A DNA stretch of 64,000 nt, from assembly GCA_024235015.1 (NCBI GenBank), contig JACKNG010000009.1:124001-188000 (forward strand), in the 5' to 3' direction. This stretch comes from Gammaproteobacteria bacterium (GTDB lineage: Bacteria; Pseudomonadota; Gammaproteobacteria; Ga0077536). Under the pieces are notes generated by a model that was not told where the DNA came from, did no database searches, and was given only the letters and a program-made list of their open reading frames with translations. A program made the translations under genes and the position numbers. Position 1 is the first letter of the stretch, and each line of letters starts with the position of its first letter. This document shows positions 1-8,556 of this stretch, piece after piece.

Positions 1-38
1 AAATCCGCGCTCTCGCCAGAGAGCGAGTGCGGGTTTTT
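1..38. terminator. Probable bidirectional Rho-independent terminator
   Basis: A hairpin with a GCTCTC/GAGAGC stem (9-14 and 19-24, loop GCCA) and an outer CCGC/GCGG stem (5-8 and 29-32) separated by a 4-base bulge. It is bracketed by an A run at the left edge and five T at 34-38. On the + strand it would end a gene lying left of the window. Read on the - strand it lies about 90 bp past the stop of the molybdopterin oxidoreductase gene. The left edge cuts off what follows on that strand. Confidence 0.5.
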
Positions 39-127
39 GCGAGCTGAAAATCGTCACGCCGGGAACTCGAACCGTATCCGAGGTTCACGACCGCGCCGCC
101 AGGCAGGGACGAACGTGCGTCGGCGAC

Positions 128-2272
128 TCAGGACACGAGCGGTTTGACGGTGACCGGCGTGCCATTGAGCCGGGGCACGGCCGACAGTGGGTCGAGATCG
201 TCGTTGCTCACGAGCAGGTTGCGATTGATGCCGATCGCCTGCGCCTCACCGGTGAACGGGTCGAAGACCCGCGAGCCCCAGCCTTGCGCCATCAGGACCG
301 TGCCGGGGCGCAGGTCGTCATCGATCTCGACCACCGCTTCGACTGCGTTGGCACGCGAAGCTACCTGCACGCGCTGCCCGGCCCGCACACCGAAAGCCGC
401 GGCATCGGCGGCGCACATCCCGACCGTCGCGGCATCCTGCCCCACGACGGCAGGCGGTGCCAGGTCGGCCAGCCAGCTGTTCATCGTCTGCTTGCGCCTG
501 CGCGACAACAGTTGCAACGGAAATCCGGGGTCCGCGACACACGACGAGGCGAGGCGCTCGCGCAGGTAGCCCAGCAGGGCCCGGGGCGCGGCGTCGATGC
601 GGCCGTCCACCGTGGTCAGGCGGCTGCGCAATTCGTCGACGGGCGGTTCACCGTAGACCACGCCATGCGGCGCTTCGCGCAGGGTCTGCCACCCGACGAC
701 GCCCGACTGGCGCACCATCAGTCGCGCCAGCCAGGCCGGATCGAACGCGAGACCCGGCTTGGCCAACCAGCGCGACAAGCGGGTGCAGGCGCGCAAGGCG
801 GCCGTACCCGCCGTACCGCCGACGAGCGGCAGTTTCATCGCGAACGCGAGATCCCGCAGGAATTCCCACTCGTGGCGCACACCGGTCGGCGGGTCGACCG
901 CGGCACGCGCGAACTGTGCGAATCGCTCGGCCGTCATGCCGGACAACAACGGATGGAATTCGCTGCGTTCGAGCCAGTGTGTCGCCGGGATCAGCCAGTG
1001 CGCGTGGCGATGGCTCTCACGCTGGACGAGATCGATGGCGACGAGGAGATCGAGTTCGCCGAGGGCAGCGTCGAGGGTGCGCCCATCGGGACCGCTGACG
1101 ACCGGGTTGCCGGCCAGTACGATCAGCGCTCGCACTTGGCCGACGCCCGGGGTGCGGATCTCGTCGGCGAGTTCCGCCAACGCGTGTGCGCCCGCGACGG
1201 TGGGCAATCCGCGCACACGGCTCGGCGTGCGGTTGGGCCGGAACACCGCGTCCCCCGCCCGCAGCGGGTCGACGATGCCCGGGTTGTAGACGCGGCCGCC
1301 GGTGCGATCGGTACGCCCGGTGATGAGATTGAGCACGTGGCTAAGCCACTCCGTCAGGGTGCCGTTGATGCCTTGCGCCGGCCCGGTGCGCGCGAGGCAC
1401 ACCGCGGTGCGTGCGGTCGCGAAACGCTCCGCGACATCGCGAATCGCATCCAGCGGCAGGTCGCAGCGCGCGGCCAGGGCTTCGAGTGAAACGGACCCTG
1501 CGATGTCGCGCAGTTCGGCGATGCCGCGCGCCTGCGCGCAATCCCCGGCATCCAGCCAGTCGTGGTCGAAGATCACCCTGATCACGGCGAGCAACAGCGC
1601 CCAATCCTGGTCCGGGCGCGGCGCGAGGTGAACATCCGCCTTGCGCGCGGATTCGGTACGGCGCGGATCGACGACGACGAGCGTGGCACCCTGGCGCTGG
1701 CGCTCGAGGATCCGCTTCCAACCGTTCGGCACGCGCCCGATCCAGCACATCGTGCTGACAGCCGGGTTCGAGCCGATCAGCAGGAAGCATTCGCAGTTGT
1801 CGACGTCCGGATGCAGCATCACCCAGGGGCTGCCGTACATCTGCTCGGCGACGTAGTGCAGCGCGTTCTGGTCGACCGACCCGACCCAGAAATGGTTGTG
1901 CGAGCCGAGCCCGTTCATGAACAGCGACAGCATCGCGCCACTGGCGAAATGCATGCCCGAAGGATTGCCGGCGTAGCTCGCGATCGCCTCGGCACCGTGG
2001 TCGGCGCGAATCCGCGCGAGGCGCCGCGCAATGTCGTCGATGGCCTCTTCGTAGGTGGCAGGCAGGTAGCGGTCGCCGACCCGACGCATCGGCTGCAGCA
2101 AGCGCCGCGGATGTTCGACGACGGCAGGCGCGTTGGCAGCCTTGACGCAGAAATCGCGCCACGAGTGGCGATTGTCCCGGTCCGGCTCGATGGCGGCGAT
2201 GCGTCCGTCAACGGTCGTCACCACCAGGCCGCAGGCCTGCTCGCAGATCTGGCAGTAGGTATAGGTGGTCAC
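128..2272 (-). CDS. Molybdopterin-dependent oxidoreductase, single catalytic subunit
   Basis: About 714 residues of the molybdopterin (DMSO reductase/formate dehydrogenase/BisC) superfamily. Seen: an N-terminal C-x2-C-x3-C cluster motif (YCQICEQAC) with a fourth Cys about 28 residues on, the expected [4Fe-4S] site; the molybdopterin oxidoreductase core with LLIGSNPAVS and VVVDPRRTESA; and a C-terminal molydopterin dinucleotide-binding domain. No Tat signal is visible, so the protein is probably cytoplasmic. I chose the GTG at 2272 because it places the cluster at the very N-terminus, as is usual; a GTG at 2308 would add 12 Pro/Arg-rich residues. No electron-transfer or membrane partner subunit and no cofactor gene lies nearby, so the substrate cannot be named. 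Confidence 0.85.
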   Translation of the reverse strand: MTTYTYCQICEQACGLVVTTVDGRIAAIEPDRDNRHSWRDFCVKAANAPAVVEHPRRLLQPMRRVGDRYLPATYEEAIDDIARRLARIRADHGAEAIASYAGNPSGMHFASGAMLSLFMNGLGSHNHFWVGSVDQNALHYVAEQMYGSPWVMLHPDVDNCECFLLIGSNPAVSTMCWIGRVPNGWKRILERQRQGATLVVVDPRRTESARKADVHLAPRPDQDWALLLAVIRVIFDHDWLDAGDCAQARGIAELRDIAGSVSLEALAARCDLPLDAIRDVAERFATARTAVCLARTGPAQGINGTLTEWLSHVLNLITGRTDRTGGRVYNPGIVDPLRAGDAVFRPNRTPSRVRGLPTVAGAHALAELADEIRTPGVGQVRALIVLAGNPVVSGPDGRTLDAALGELDLLVAIDLVQRESHRHAHWLIPATHWLERSEFHPLLSGMTAERFAQFARAAVDPPTGVRHEWEFLRDLAFAMKLPLVGGTAGTAALRACTRLSRWLAKPGLAFDPAWLARLMVRQSGVVGWQTLREAPHGVVYGEPPVDELRSRLTTVDGRIDAAPRALLGYLRERLASSCVADPGFPLQLLSRRRKQTMNSWLADLAPPAVVGQDAATVGMCAADAAAFGVRAGQRVQVASRANAVEAVVEIDDDLRPGTVLMAQGWGSRVFDPFTGEAQAIGINRNLLVSNDDLDPLSAVPRLNGTPVTVKPLVS

Positions 2273-2308
2273 TGTGGGTGTCTCACGGTTGGGTGGCGGC
2301 CGGCGCAC

Positions 2309-3011
2309 GGGTTACGCGTGCGTTCCACGCGGCACGCGAACCGCGGGTCGACCGCGCGTACATCCGCATGCGCCAGCCGGGTCCACGACGGGGCGCAATG
2401 CCCCAACGCCCGCTCTTAGCCATGACACGTCCGTCCGCGATGCTGGTCCGGGGAATATAATTTACATTGTTAACTATTTACCACTGAGTGGTTTCAGGCG
2501 CGGGCCGGATGCGCAGTCCGCCCCTGCCAGCCGCTGCCATGGTCGTGACCGACCGCGGCTTTATCGACGATGCGGTTCGACAGGCGCGTCCCCGTCCGCG
2601 TGAAACACGCCGCTCATTTGCGTCATTTGCGTTCAACTGCAGCGGGCCGGCAACGCATCGTGCAGGTCTTCCACCGTCGGCGGCGACAACGGTGCAGGCC
2701 TGGTACCCGGCAGCCCCGGTGTTCTGTCCGCACGTCGCCACGGGGATCGAGCCGGCACCGTGCCCTGGCGGCGACGCACCGCGCGAAGCGGTGGCGGCCT
2801 GCCGGCATGCCATGCAGGCGTGGATGCGCCGCATGGCACGCCCCTTTTTCGCGCGCTTCCAGGCGGTGGCGTCGGCATCAGCGTCGCACTCGGCCCGTGC
2901 GGACAGGGGTCCCGGTCGCAACCGTCACCGGGCACCGCGGTCATGCTCCGGCGCGGCCGTCGCCGCTTGTCAGCGCCGTACGCCGCCGCCGATCATGGCG
3001 GCCTACCAGCC
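2309..3011. other. Gene-poor gap with AT-rich patch and 13-bp palindrome
   Basis: About 0.7 kb between divergent genes. I see no convincing gene; open frames on both strands here have low-complexity, Arg/Pro/Ala-rich translations. The notable part is an AT-rich island at about 2454-2480 in otherwise GC-rich DNA. It contains a perfect TATAAT (2456-2461, +) without a recognisable -35 at normal spacing. It is followed at 2480-2492 by ACCACT-G-AGTGGT, a perfect palindrome that could be an operator for a dimeric repressor. Confidence 0.4.
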
Positions 3012-3029
3012 ATGCCCGGGAAGAACGCC

Positions 3030-3356
3030 ATGAAACACGTCGTCGTCGTCCTCACCGAACCCACCGCCGGCCGCGAGGCCGAGTACAACGATTACTACGA
3101 GAACCTGCACCTCGACGAAGTCCTGGCCTCGACCGGCTGGCACAGCGCGCAGCGCTTCGAACTGGTCGACGAGCAGGGCATGAAGTGCCCCCATCGCTAC
3201 CTCGCCTACTACGAGGTCGAGGCCGAGGACTCGGCCTCGATCCTGCGCACCCTCAACGCGACGCGTGGCCAGCGCGTGCAGAGCGAGGCGCTGAACAAGG
3301 CCACGGCGGGGGTGTGGGTCTTTGCCCCGACCGGGCCGCGCCACCAACACGATTGA
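3030..3356 (+). CDS. Small EthD-like dimeric alpha/beta-barrel protein
   Basis: A 108-residue protein starting MKHVVVVLTEP, with the beta-alpha-beta pattern and the EYNDYYENLHLDEVL segment typical of EthD/dimeric alpha-beta-barrel (ferredoxin-like fold) proteins. Such proteins take part in degradation steps or unknown oxidative chemistry; no function can be fixed here. An in-frame ATG at 3012 would add six residues (MPGKNA); I prefer 3030 because the first beta strand begins there. It lies 118 bp before the NnrU-like gene. No membrane segment or signal peptide is visible. Confidence 0.65.
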   Translation: MKHVVVVLTEPTAGREAEYNDYYENLHLDEVLASTGWHSAQRFELVDEQGMKCPHRYLAYYEVEAEDSASILRTLNATRGQRVQSEALNKATAGVWVFAPTGPRHQHD

Positions 3357-3474
3357 CGCCGCGCTCGCGCCGGCACGGCGCGGTGGACTGCGCGTGGCGA
3401 CCGCCGCCAGCCTTCCGGGCGGCCGTCGAAACCGCTAACCTCGACGCCCGGACCACCGACGCGGGAGGACGACC

Positions 3475-4038
3475 ATGACGCTGCTCGTCGCGGGCCTGGC
3501 GATTTTCTTCGCCGCCCACAGCTTCACCATGTTTCGCGGCGCGCGGGCGCAGCTGGTCGAGCGCCTCGGCGTCCTGCCCTACCGCGGCCTGTTCTCGCTG
3601 GTCTCGCTGGCCGGCTTCGTGCTCGTCGTGATGGGTTACGGCGACGCGCCGCGGATCCCGGTGTGGGCGCCACCGCCCTTCATGCGTCACCTGACCATGC
3701 TGTTCATGCTGCCGGTGTTCGTGCTGCTGGTCTCGGCCTACCTGCCGGGGCACATCAAGGCACGGGTGAAGAACCCCATGCTGATGGCGCTCAAGACCTG
3801 GGCCCTGGCCCACCTGCTGGTCAACGGCGACCTCGCCTCGATGCTGTTGTTCGGCGCTTTCCTCGCCTGGGGCGTGGTCGACCTCGTCGCGGTCAAGCGC
3901 AGCGGCCGCAGCAGCGTGGTCGCCGAGCCGCTGGTCGCCTACGACGTCGTCGCCGTCGTCATCGGCCTCGGCATCTACGCCCTCATCGTGACCCGCCTGC
4001 ACGTCTACATCGCCGGCGTACCCATCGTCGCCTCCTGA
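3475..4038 (+). CDS. NnrU-family integral membrane protein
   Basis: A 187-residue hydrophobic protein with about five to six membrane spans. The opening LLVAGLAIFFAAHSF, the GLFSLVSLAGF span and the HLLVNGDLASMLLFGAFL segment resemble NnrU, a family named from nitric-oxide/nitrite reduction loci and related to isoprenoid-associated membrane proteins. The biochemical role of the family is not settled. ATG 3475 follows GGAGG at 3463-3467 with good spacing. It lies 81 bp upstream of the squalene synthase gene on the same strand, so it may be cotranscribed with the hopanoid genes. Confidence 0.8.
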   Translation: MTLLVAGLAIFFAAHSFTMFRGARAQLVERLGVLPYRGLFSLVSLAGFVLVVMGYGDAPRIPVWAPPPFMRHLTMLFMLPVFVLLVSAYLPGHIKARVKNPMLMALKTWALAHLLVNGDLASMLLFGAFLAWGVVDLVAVKRSGRSSVVAEPLVAYDVVAVVIGLGIYALIVTRLHVYIAGVPIVAS

Positions 4039-4118
4039 GCGCCGGGCCCCGCGGCTGCGGGGCACCCGCCGGCGGTGTAACATGCGCGGCCAGCGAGCGC
4101 AGCGTACCGGGGCAGAAG

Positions 4119-5204
4119 ATGGCGGCCGGCCCGATCCGACAAGACGACGAGGATTTCCAGCATCACATCCTGCAGGGGGTGTCGCGGACGTTCGCCCTGA
4201 CCATCCCCCAGCTGCCGCCGGGCCTCTACCGCGCCGTCGCCAACGCCTACCTGCTGTGCCGCATCGCCGACACCATCGAGGACGACGCCGGCCTGCCGTT
4301 CGCCGACAAGCAGGCCTTCGCCGAGCAGTTCATGGCCATCGTCGAGGGCCGCGAGGACGCCGCCCCGTTCGCCGCCAGCCTGGCGCCGCGGCTGGCCGAT
4401 CACGCCACCGCCGCCGAGCGCGAACTGATCGCCGGCACCGCCGCGGTGGTGCGCATCACCCACGCCTTCAACGACGTCCAGCGCGCGGCGATGGCGCGCT
4501 GCGTGCGCATCATGGCCGAGGGCATGGTGCTCTACCAGGGCCAGGAGACGCTCGACGGCGTCGCCGACCAGGCCGCCATGGATCGCTACTGTTACTACGT
4601 CGCCGGCGTGGTCGGCGAGATGCTGACCACCCTGTTCTGCGATCACTGCCCGGCGCTGGCCAGTCGCGAGACCGAGATGATGCACCTCGCGGTGTCCTTC
4701 GGGCAGGGCCTGCAGATGACCAACATCCTCAAGGACGTGTGGGACGACCGCGCGCGCGGCGCCTGCTGGCTGCCGCGCGACATCTTCGCCGCCCGTGGCA
4801 TCCAGTTGAGCGCGGTCGAGCCGGGGCGCGGCGGCGCGGCGTTCGAGGAGGCCTATGCCTCGCTCATCGGCGTCGCCCACGGTCACCTGCGCAATGCCCT
4901 GCGCTACACCTTGATCATCCCGGCCAGCGAACCCGGCATCCGCCGTTTCTGCCTGTGGGCGCTCGGCATGGCGGTGCTGACCCTGCGCAAGCTCGATCGG
5001 CGGCGCGATTTCGCCGCTGGCGCCGAGGTCAAGATCTCGCGCCGCGCCGTCAAGGCGACCATCCTCTCGACCAACCTGCTGGTGCGCCACGACCGCGCGC
5101 TGCGCGGGCTGTTCGCCCTGGCTTCCGCCGGCCTGCCCCAGCAACGCATCGCGCTGCCCATCGCGAGCATCGCGGACATCGCCGGCACGCGCCTCGCGCG
5201 CTGA
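4119..5204 (+). CDS. Squalene synthase (phytoene/squalene synthase family)
   Basis: A 361-residue prenyl-head-to-head condensing enzyme, expected to join two farnesyl diphosphates to squalene (through presqualene diphosphate), the C30 precursor of hopanoids. Seen: an SRTFALTIPQLP start, the first Asp-rich motif in CRIADTIEDD, a YYVAGVVGEM helix and the second Asp-rich motif in NILKDVWDDRARG. The DTIEDD form and the length resemble single-enzyme squalene synthases more than the separate HpnC and HpnD proteins. Consistent with that, no hpnC/hpnE partner is found here. ATG 4119 was chosen as the first Met at the conserved N-terminus. It heads the operon with hpnG, hpnN and hpnA. A presqualene-only (HpnD-like) activity cannot be excluded. 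Confidence 0.85.
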   Translation: MAAGPIRQDDEDFQHHILQGVSRTFALTIPQLPPGLYRAVANAYLLCRIADTIEDDAGLPFADKQAFAEQFMAIVEGREDAAPFAASLAPRLADHATAAERELIAGTAAVVRITHAFNDVQRAAMARCVRIMAEGMVLYQGQETLDGVADQAAMDRYCYYVAGVVGEMLTTLFCDHCPALASRETEMMHLAVSFGQGLQMTNILKDVWDDRARGACWLPRDIFAARGIQLSAVEPGRGGAAFEEAYASLIGVAHGHLRNALRYTLIIPASEPGIRRFCLWALGMAVLTLRKLDRRRDFAAGAEVKISRRAVKATILSTNLLVRHDRALRGLFALASAGLPQQRIALPIASIADIAGTRLAR

Positions 5205-5242
5205 GCGCGGCGCGCTTGCCCCCGGGCCGCCCCGTCGTCGAC

Positions 5243-5920
5243 GTGCGCTTCGGCATCCTCTGCGCCCTGGCCGCCGAGACCGCCACCTTCGCCGCGCCGC
5301 ACGGCAGCTGGCTGGGCGGACACGATTACGTCGTGCACACCTGCGGCCCGGGCCCGGCGCGGGCCGCCGCCGCGGCGCGCGCCCTGGCCGCCGACGGCGC
5401 CGACGCCCTGGTCAGCTGGGGCCTGGCCGGCGGCCTCGCCCCCGACTGGCGCGCCGGCGACCTGCAGGTGGCCGAACGGGTACGCGATGACGCGCACGAA
5501 CACGCCGCCGACGCCGATCTCGGCGCGGCCGTCGTCGCCCGGCTCGGCGGGGCGGTGACCACGCACCGCGGGATCCTGCTCACCGTCGCCGCGGCAGTCA
5601 CCCGCGGCGACGCCAAGCGCGCCCTGCGTGAACGCTCGGGCGCCGCCGCGGTCGACATGGAATCGGGCGCCATCGCCGGCGTCGCACAAAGCTATGAACT
5701 GCCCTTCCTGGCCATCCGCTGCATCGTCGACCCGGCGCCCTTCGACGTGCCGGCGATCGCCCTCGCCGGCATGGCCGAGGACGGCCGGCCACGACCCTGG
5801 CACACCGCCGCCGGCGCCCTGCGTCACCCGGGGCAGGTACCCGGCCTGCTGGTCCTCTTCGGGCACTACCGCGCCGCCATGCGCACGCTGAAACGCGCTG
5901 CCGCGACGCTCGCCCGCTGA
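5243..5920 (+). CDS. hpnG: Hopanoid nucleoside phosphorylase HpnG
   Basis: A 225-residue member of the nucleoside phosphorylase superfamily. HpnG removes adenine from adenosylhopane in bacteriohopanepolyol side-chain synthesis, the step after HpnH. Seen: N-terminal FGILCALAAE, a Gly-rich WGLAGGLAPDW segment and the substrate-site VDMESGAIAGVA, followed by FLAIRCIVDPA, characteristic of HpnG. GTG 5243 gives the usual N-terminus; TTG 5216 is an alternative. It lies 38 bp after the squalene synthase stop and 11 bp before hpnN, so it is clearly in the operon. The reductase or aminotransferase that would complete the side chain (e.g. hpnO) is not in the window. Confidence 0.88.
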   Translation: MRFGILCALAAETATFAAPHGSWLGGHDYVVHTCGPGPARAAAAARALAADGADALVSWGLAGGLAPDWRAGDLQVAERVRDDAHEHAADADLGAAVVARLGGAVTTHRGILLTVAAAVTRGDAKRALRERSGAAAVDMESGAIAGVAQSYELPFLAIRCIVDPAPFDVPAIALAGMAEDGRPRPWHTAAGALRHPGQVPGLLVLFGHYRAAMRTLKRAAATLAR

Positions 5921-5931
5921 GCGGCAGACCC

Positions 5932-8556
5932 ATGGGGAATTTCATCGAACGCCGGCTCGAAGCCCTGATCGGCCACCTCGTCCAGGCCAGCGTGCGCCAC
6001 CGCTGGCTGGTCATCGCGGCGATGCTGTGCGCGACCGTCGCCGCCGCCGGCTACACCGTGCGCCATGTCGCGATCAACACCGACACTGCCGACATGCTCT
6101 CGGCCGAGTTGCCCTGGCGCAAAGCCTACGCGGCCTATAAGGAGGCCTTCCCCTACTTTGCCGACACCCTGGTGGTCGTCGTGGACGCGCGCACGCCGGA
6201 CCTCGCACGCGAGTCGGCGACCGCGCTGGCGCGCGCGCTGGCTGCCGACGACGCCCACTTCGACGACGTCTTCGACCCTGCCAGCACGCCGTTCTTCCGC
6301 CGCGAGCAACTGCTCTACCTCGATCCCGCGCGCCTCGAAGGCCTGCTCGACGATCTCGCCGGGGCCCAGGCCCTGCTCGCGCGCCTCGCCGACGACCCGG
6401 GCCTGAACGGCTTCCTGACCCTGCTCGACGACGTCGCCGCGCACGGCGACGACGCCCCGGCCCGGCTCGATACCGTGCTCGGCAGCGTGACCGCGGCCGT
6501 CGACGGCTTCCTCGCCGGTGACCCGGTGCCGATGTCCTGGCAACGCCTGGTCGCCGGCGCCGACGAACCCGGCGCGACGCGCGTGGTATTCACCGCCCAG
6601 CCTCGCCTCGACTACACGAGCCTGTTACCCGCCGCCACCGCCATCGAGGCCCTGCGCGCCACGGCCGCGCGGCTCGGTCTCGACCCGGCCCACGGCGTCA
6701 CCGTACGCCTGACCGGCGGCGCGGCACTCGGCTACGACGAACTGCGCAGCGTCATGAGCGGCGCCGAGCAGGCCGGCCTGCTTTCGCTGGTCATGGTCGC
6801 GCTGTGCCTGGTGCTCGGCCTGCGCTCGCTGTCGCTGGTCGCGGCGACGCTGCTCGCCCTGGTCGCCGGCTTGTCGTTCACCGCCTGCTTCGCCACCCTC
6901 GCGGTCGGCACGCTCAACATGATTTCGGTCGCCTTCGCCGTGCTCTACGTCGGGCTCGGCGTCGACTTCGCGATCCACGTCTGTCTGCGTTACCGCGAGC
7001 TGTGCAACGGCCGCAGCCAGCGTGACGCCCTGCTCGGCGCGACCCGCCACGTCGGCGTCTCACTCGCGCTGTGCGCACTGACCACGGCCATCGGCTTCCT
7101 CGCCTTCCTGCCGACCAGCTATCGCGGCGTGGCCGAACTCGGCCTCATCTCCGGTGTCGGTATCGTCATCGGCCTGGTCATCAGCCTGTCCCTGCTGCCG
7201 GCCGTGCTCGACGTCCTGCCGGCGCCGCGGCCGCCGGCGCCCTCGCGCACCGCCCACCTGCTCGAACGGGTGGCCGACCCGCGCCGTAAGCACCACGTGC
7301 TGGGCATCGCGGCCATGGCCGCGTTGCTCGCCGCCGCGGCCCTGCCGTTCGCGCGCTTCGACTACAACCCGCTGCACCTCAACGACCCCGCGGCCGAGTC
7401 GGTGCGGACGTTCCAGGATCTCGACCAGGACGGCGCGATGTACAGCATTGCCATGGTCGCGCCCGACGAGGCTGCCGCCGACACGCTGGCCACCCGCCTG
7501 CGCGCCCTGCCGGAAGTCGGCGGCGTGACCACGCCCGACGACCTGGTACCCGGCGACCAGGACACCAAGCTCGATCTCATCGACACCCTGCGCCTGACCC
7601 TGGGCAGCGTGCCGGTGGCGCGGCCCGCCTCGCCGCTGGACGCACGGGCCGTCGCCACGAGCCTCGCGCGCGTGGCAGGTGATCTGCGCGCGGCGCCCGG
7701 CGACACCGCGCGGCGGCAAGCCGCCGCGGCACTGGCCATGGCTCTCGACCGCGTCCGCACGCACCTGACCACGCTCGACACGTCCACCGCGGCGAGCTGG
7801 CTGGCCGCGCTGCAGGACAAGCTCCTGCACCACTTCCCGGCCCAGCTCGACCAGTTGGCCGACGCGCTCGACGCCCAGCCCTTCGCGTTCGACGACCTGC
7901 CGGCGGCCCTGCGCGCGCGCTGGAAGACGGCCGACGGCCGCGCCCGTCTCGACATCACACCGGCCGCCGACCTCGACGACAACACCAACCTCGCCCGCTT
8001 CGTCGCCGCCGTGCGCAGCATCACCGGGCCGTCAGCCACCGGCACACCGGTCATCAACATCGAGGCCAGCCGCGCGGTGACGACCGCCTTCTACGAAGCC
8101 TTCGGCGCGGCCGGGGTGCTCATTGCCGCGCTGCTCTACGTCATCCTGCGCCGCATCGGCGAGGTCGTCATCGTGCTCACGCCGCTGCTCCTCGCCGGCC
8201 TCCTGACCACCGCCATCACGGTCGTCGCCGACGTGCCGTTCAACTTCGCCAACATCATCGCCCTGCCGCTGCTGCTCGGCATCGGCGTCGACAGCGCGCT
8301 GCACATCATGCATCGCTACAAGACCACCGGCGAAGACGACGTCAGCCTGCTCGCCAGCAGCTCGGCGCGCGCGGTGTTGTTCAGCGCGTTGACCACCGCC
8401 GCGAGTTTCGGCAACCTCGCCACCTCGCCGCACGCCGGTACCGCGAGCATGGGCGTGATGCTGACCATCGGCCTGACCATGACCCTGCTGTGCACGCTGA
8501 TCGTGCTGCCGGCGTTGCTGCGCCGCTACGTCCAACCGACCGGATCGCTGACATGA
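5932..8556 (+). CDS. hpnN: Hopanoid-associated RND transporter HpnN
   Basis: An 874-residue MMPL/RND-superfamily membrane protein with the duplicated plan of one N-terminal span, a large periplasmic loop (about 55-275), a five-to-six-span sterol-sensing-like bundle (about 280-435), then the repeat (loop about 460-700, bundle about 715-865). HpnN proteins move hopanoids from the inner towards the outer membrane. The repeated VLYVGLGVDFAIH and LLLGIGVDSALH segments are the conserved transmembrane-4 Asp motifs, used in proton-coupled transport. ATG 5932 lies 11 bp after hpnG; the 3' end overlaps the next gene by ATGA at 8553-8556, indicating translational coupling. Confidence 0.92.
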   Translation: MGNFIERRLEALIGHLVQASVRHRWLVIAAMLCATVAAAGYTVRHVAINTDTADMLSAELPWRKAYAAYKEAFPYFADTLVVVVDARTPDLARESATALARALAADDAHFDDVFDPASTPFFRREQLLYLDPARLEGLLDDLAGAQALLARLADDPGLNGFLTLLDDVAAHGDDAPARLDTVLGSVTAAVDGFLAGDPVPMSWQRLVAGADEPGATRVVFTAQPRLDYTSLLPAATAIEALRATAARLGLDPAHGVTVRLTGGAALGYDELRSVMSGAEQAGLLSLVMVALCLVLGLRSLSLVAATLLALVAGLSFTACFATLAVGTLNMISVAFAVLYVGLGVDFAIHVCLRYRELCNGRSQRDALLGATRHVGVSLALCALTTAIGFLAFLPTSYRGVAELGLISGVGIVIGLVISLSLLPAVLDVLPAPRPPAPSRTAHLLERVADPRRKHHVLGIAAMAALLAAAALPFARFDYNPLHLNDPAAESVRTFQDLDQDGAMYSIAMVAPDEAAADTLATRLRALPEVGGVTTPDDLVPGDQDTKLDLIDTLRLTLGSVPVARPASPLDARAVATSLARVAGDLRAAPGDTARRQAAAALAMALDRVRTHLTTLDTSTAASWLAALQDKLLHHFPAQLDQLADALDAQPFAFDDLPAALRARWKTADGRARLDITPAADLDDNTNLARFVAAVRSITGPSATGTPVINIEASRAVTTAFYEAFGAAGVLIAALLYVILRRIGEVVIVLTPLLLAGLLTTAITVVADVPFNFANIIALPLLLGIGVDSALHIMHRYKTTGEDDVSLLASSSARAVLFSALTTAASFGNLATSPHAGTASMGVMLTIGLTMTLLCTLIVLPALLRRYVQPTGSLT

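Noticed and set aside
40..100. Possible tRNA: a GGTTCGAG-like T-loop on the - strand
   Set aside because: The T-stem does not pair and no cloverleaf arms or acceptor stem can be drawn.
2488..3033. 181-codon + strand and 147-codon - strand frames in the 2.3-3.0 kb gap
   Set aside because: Compositionally biased, no motif, no ribosome site and mutually overlapping; treated as non-coding.
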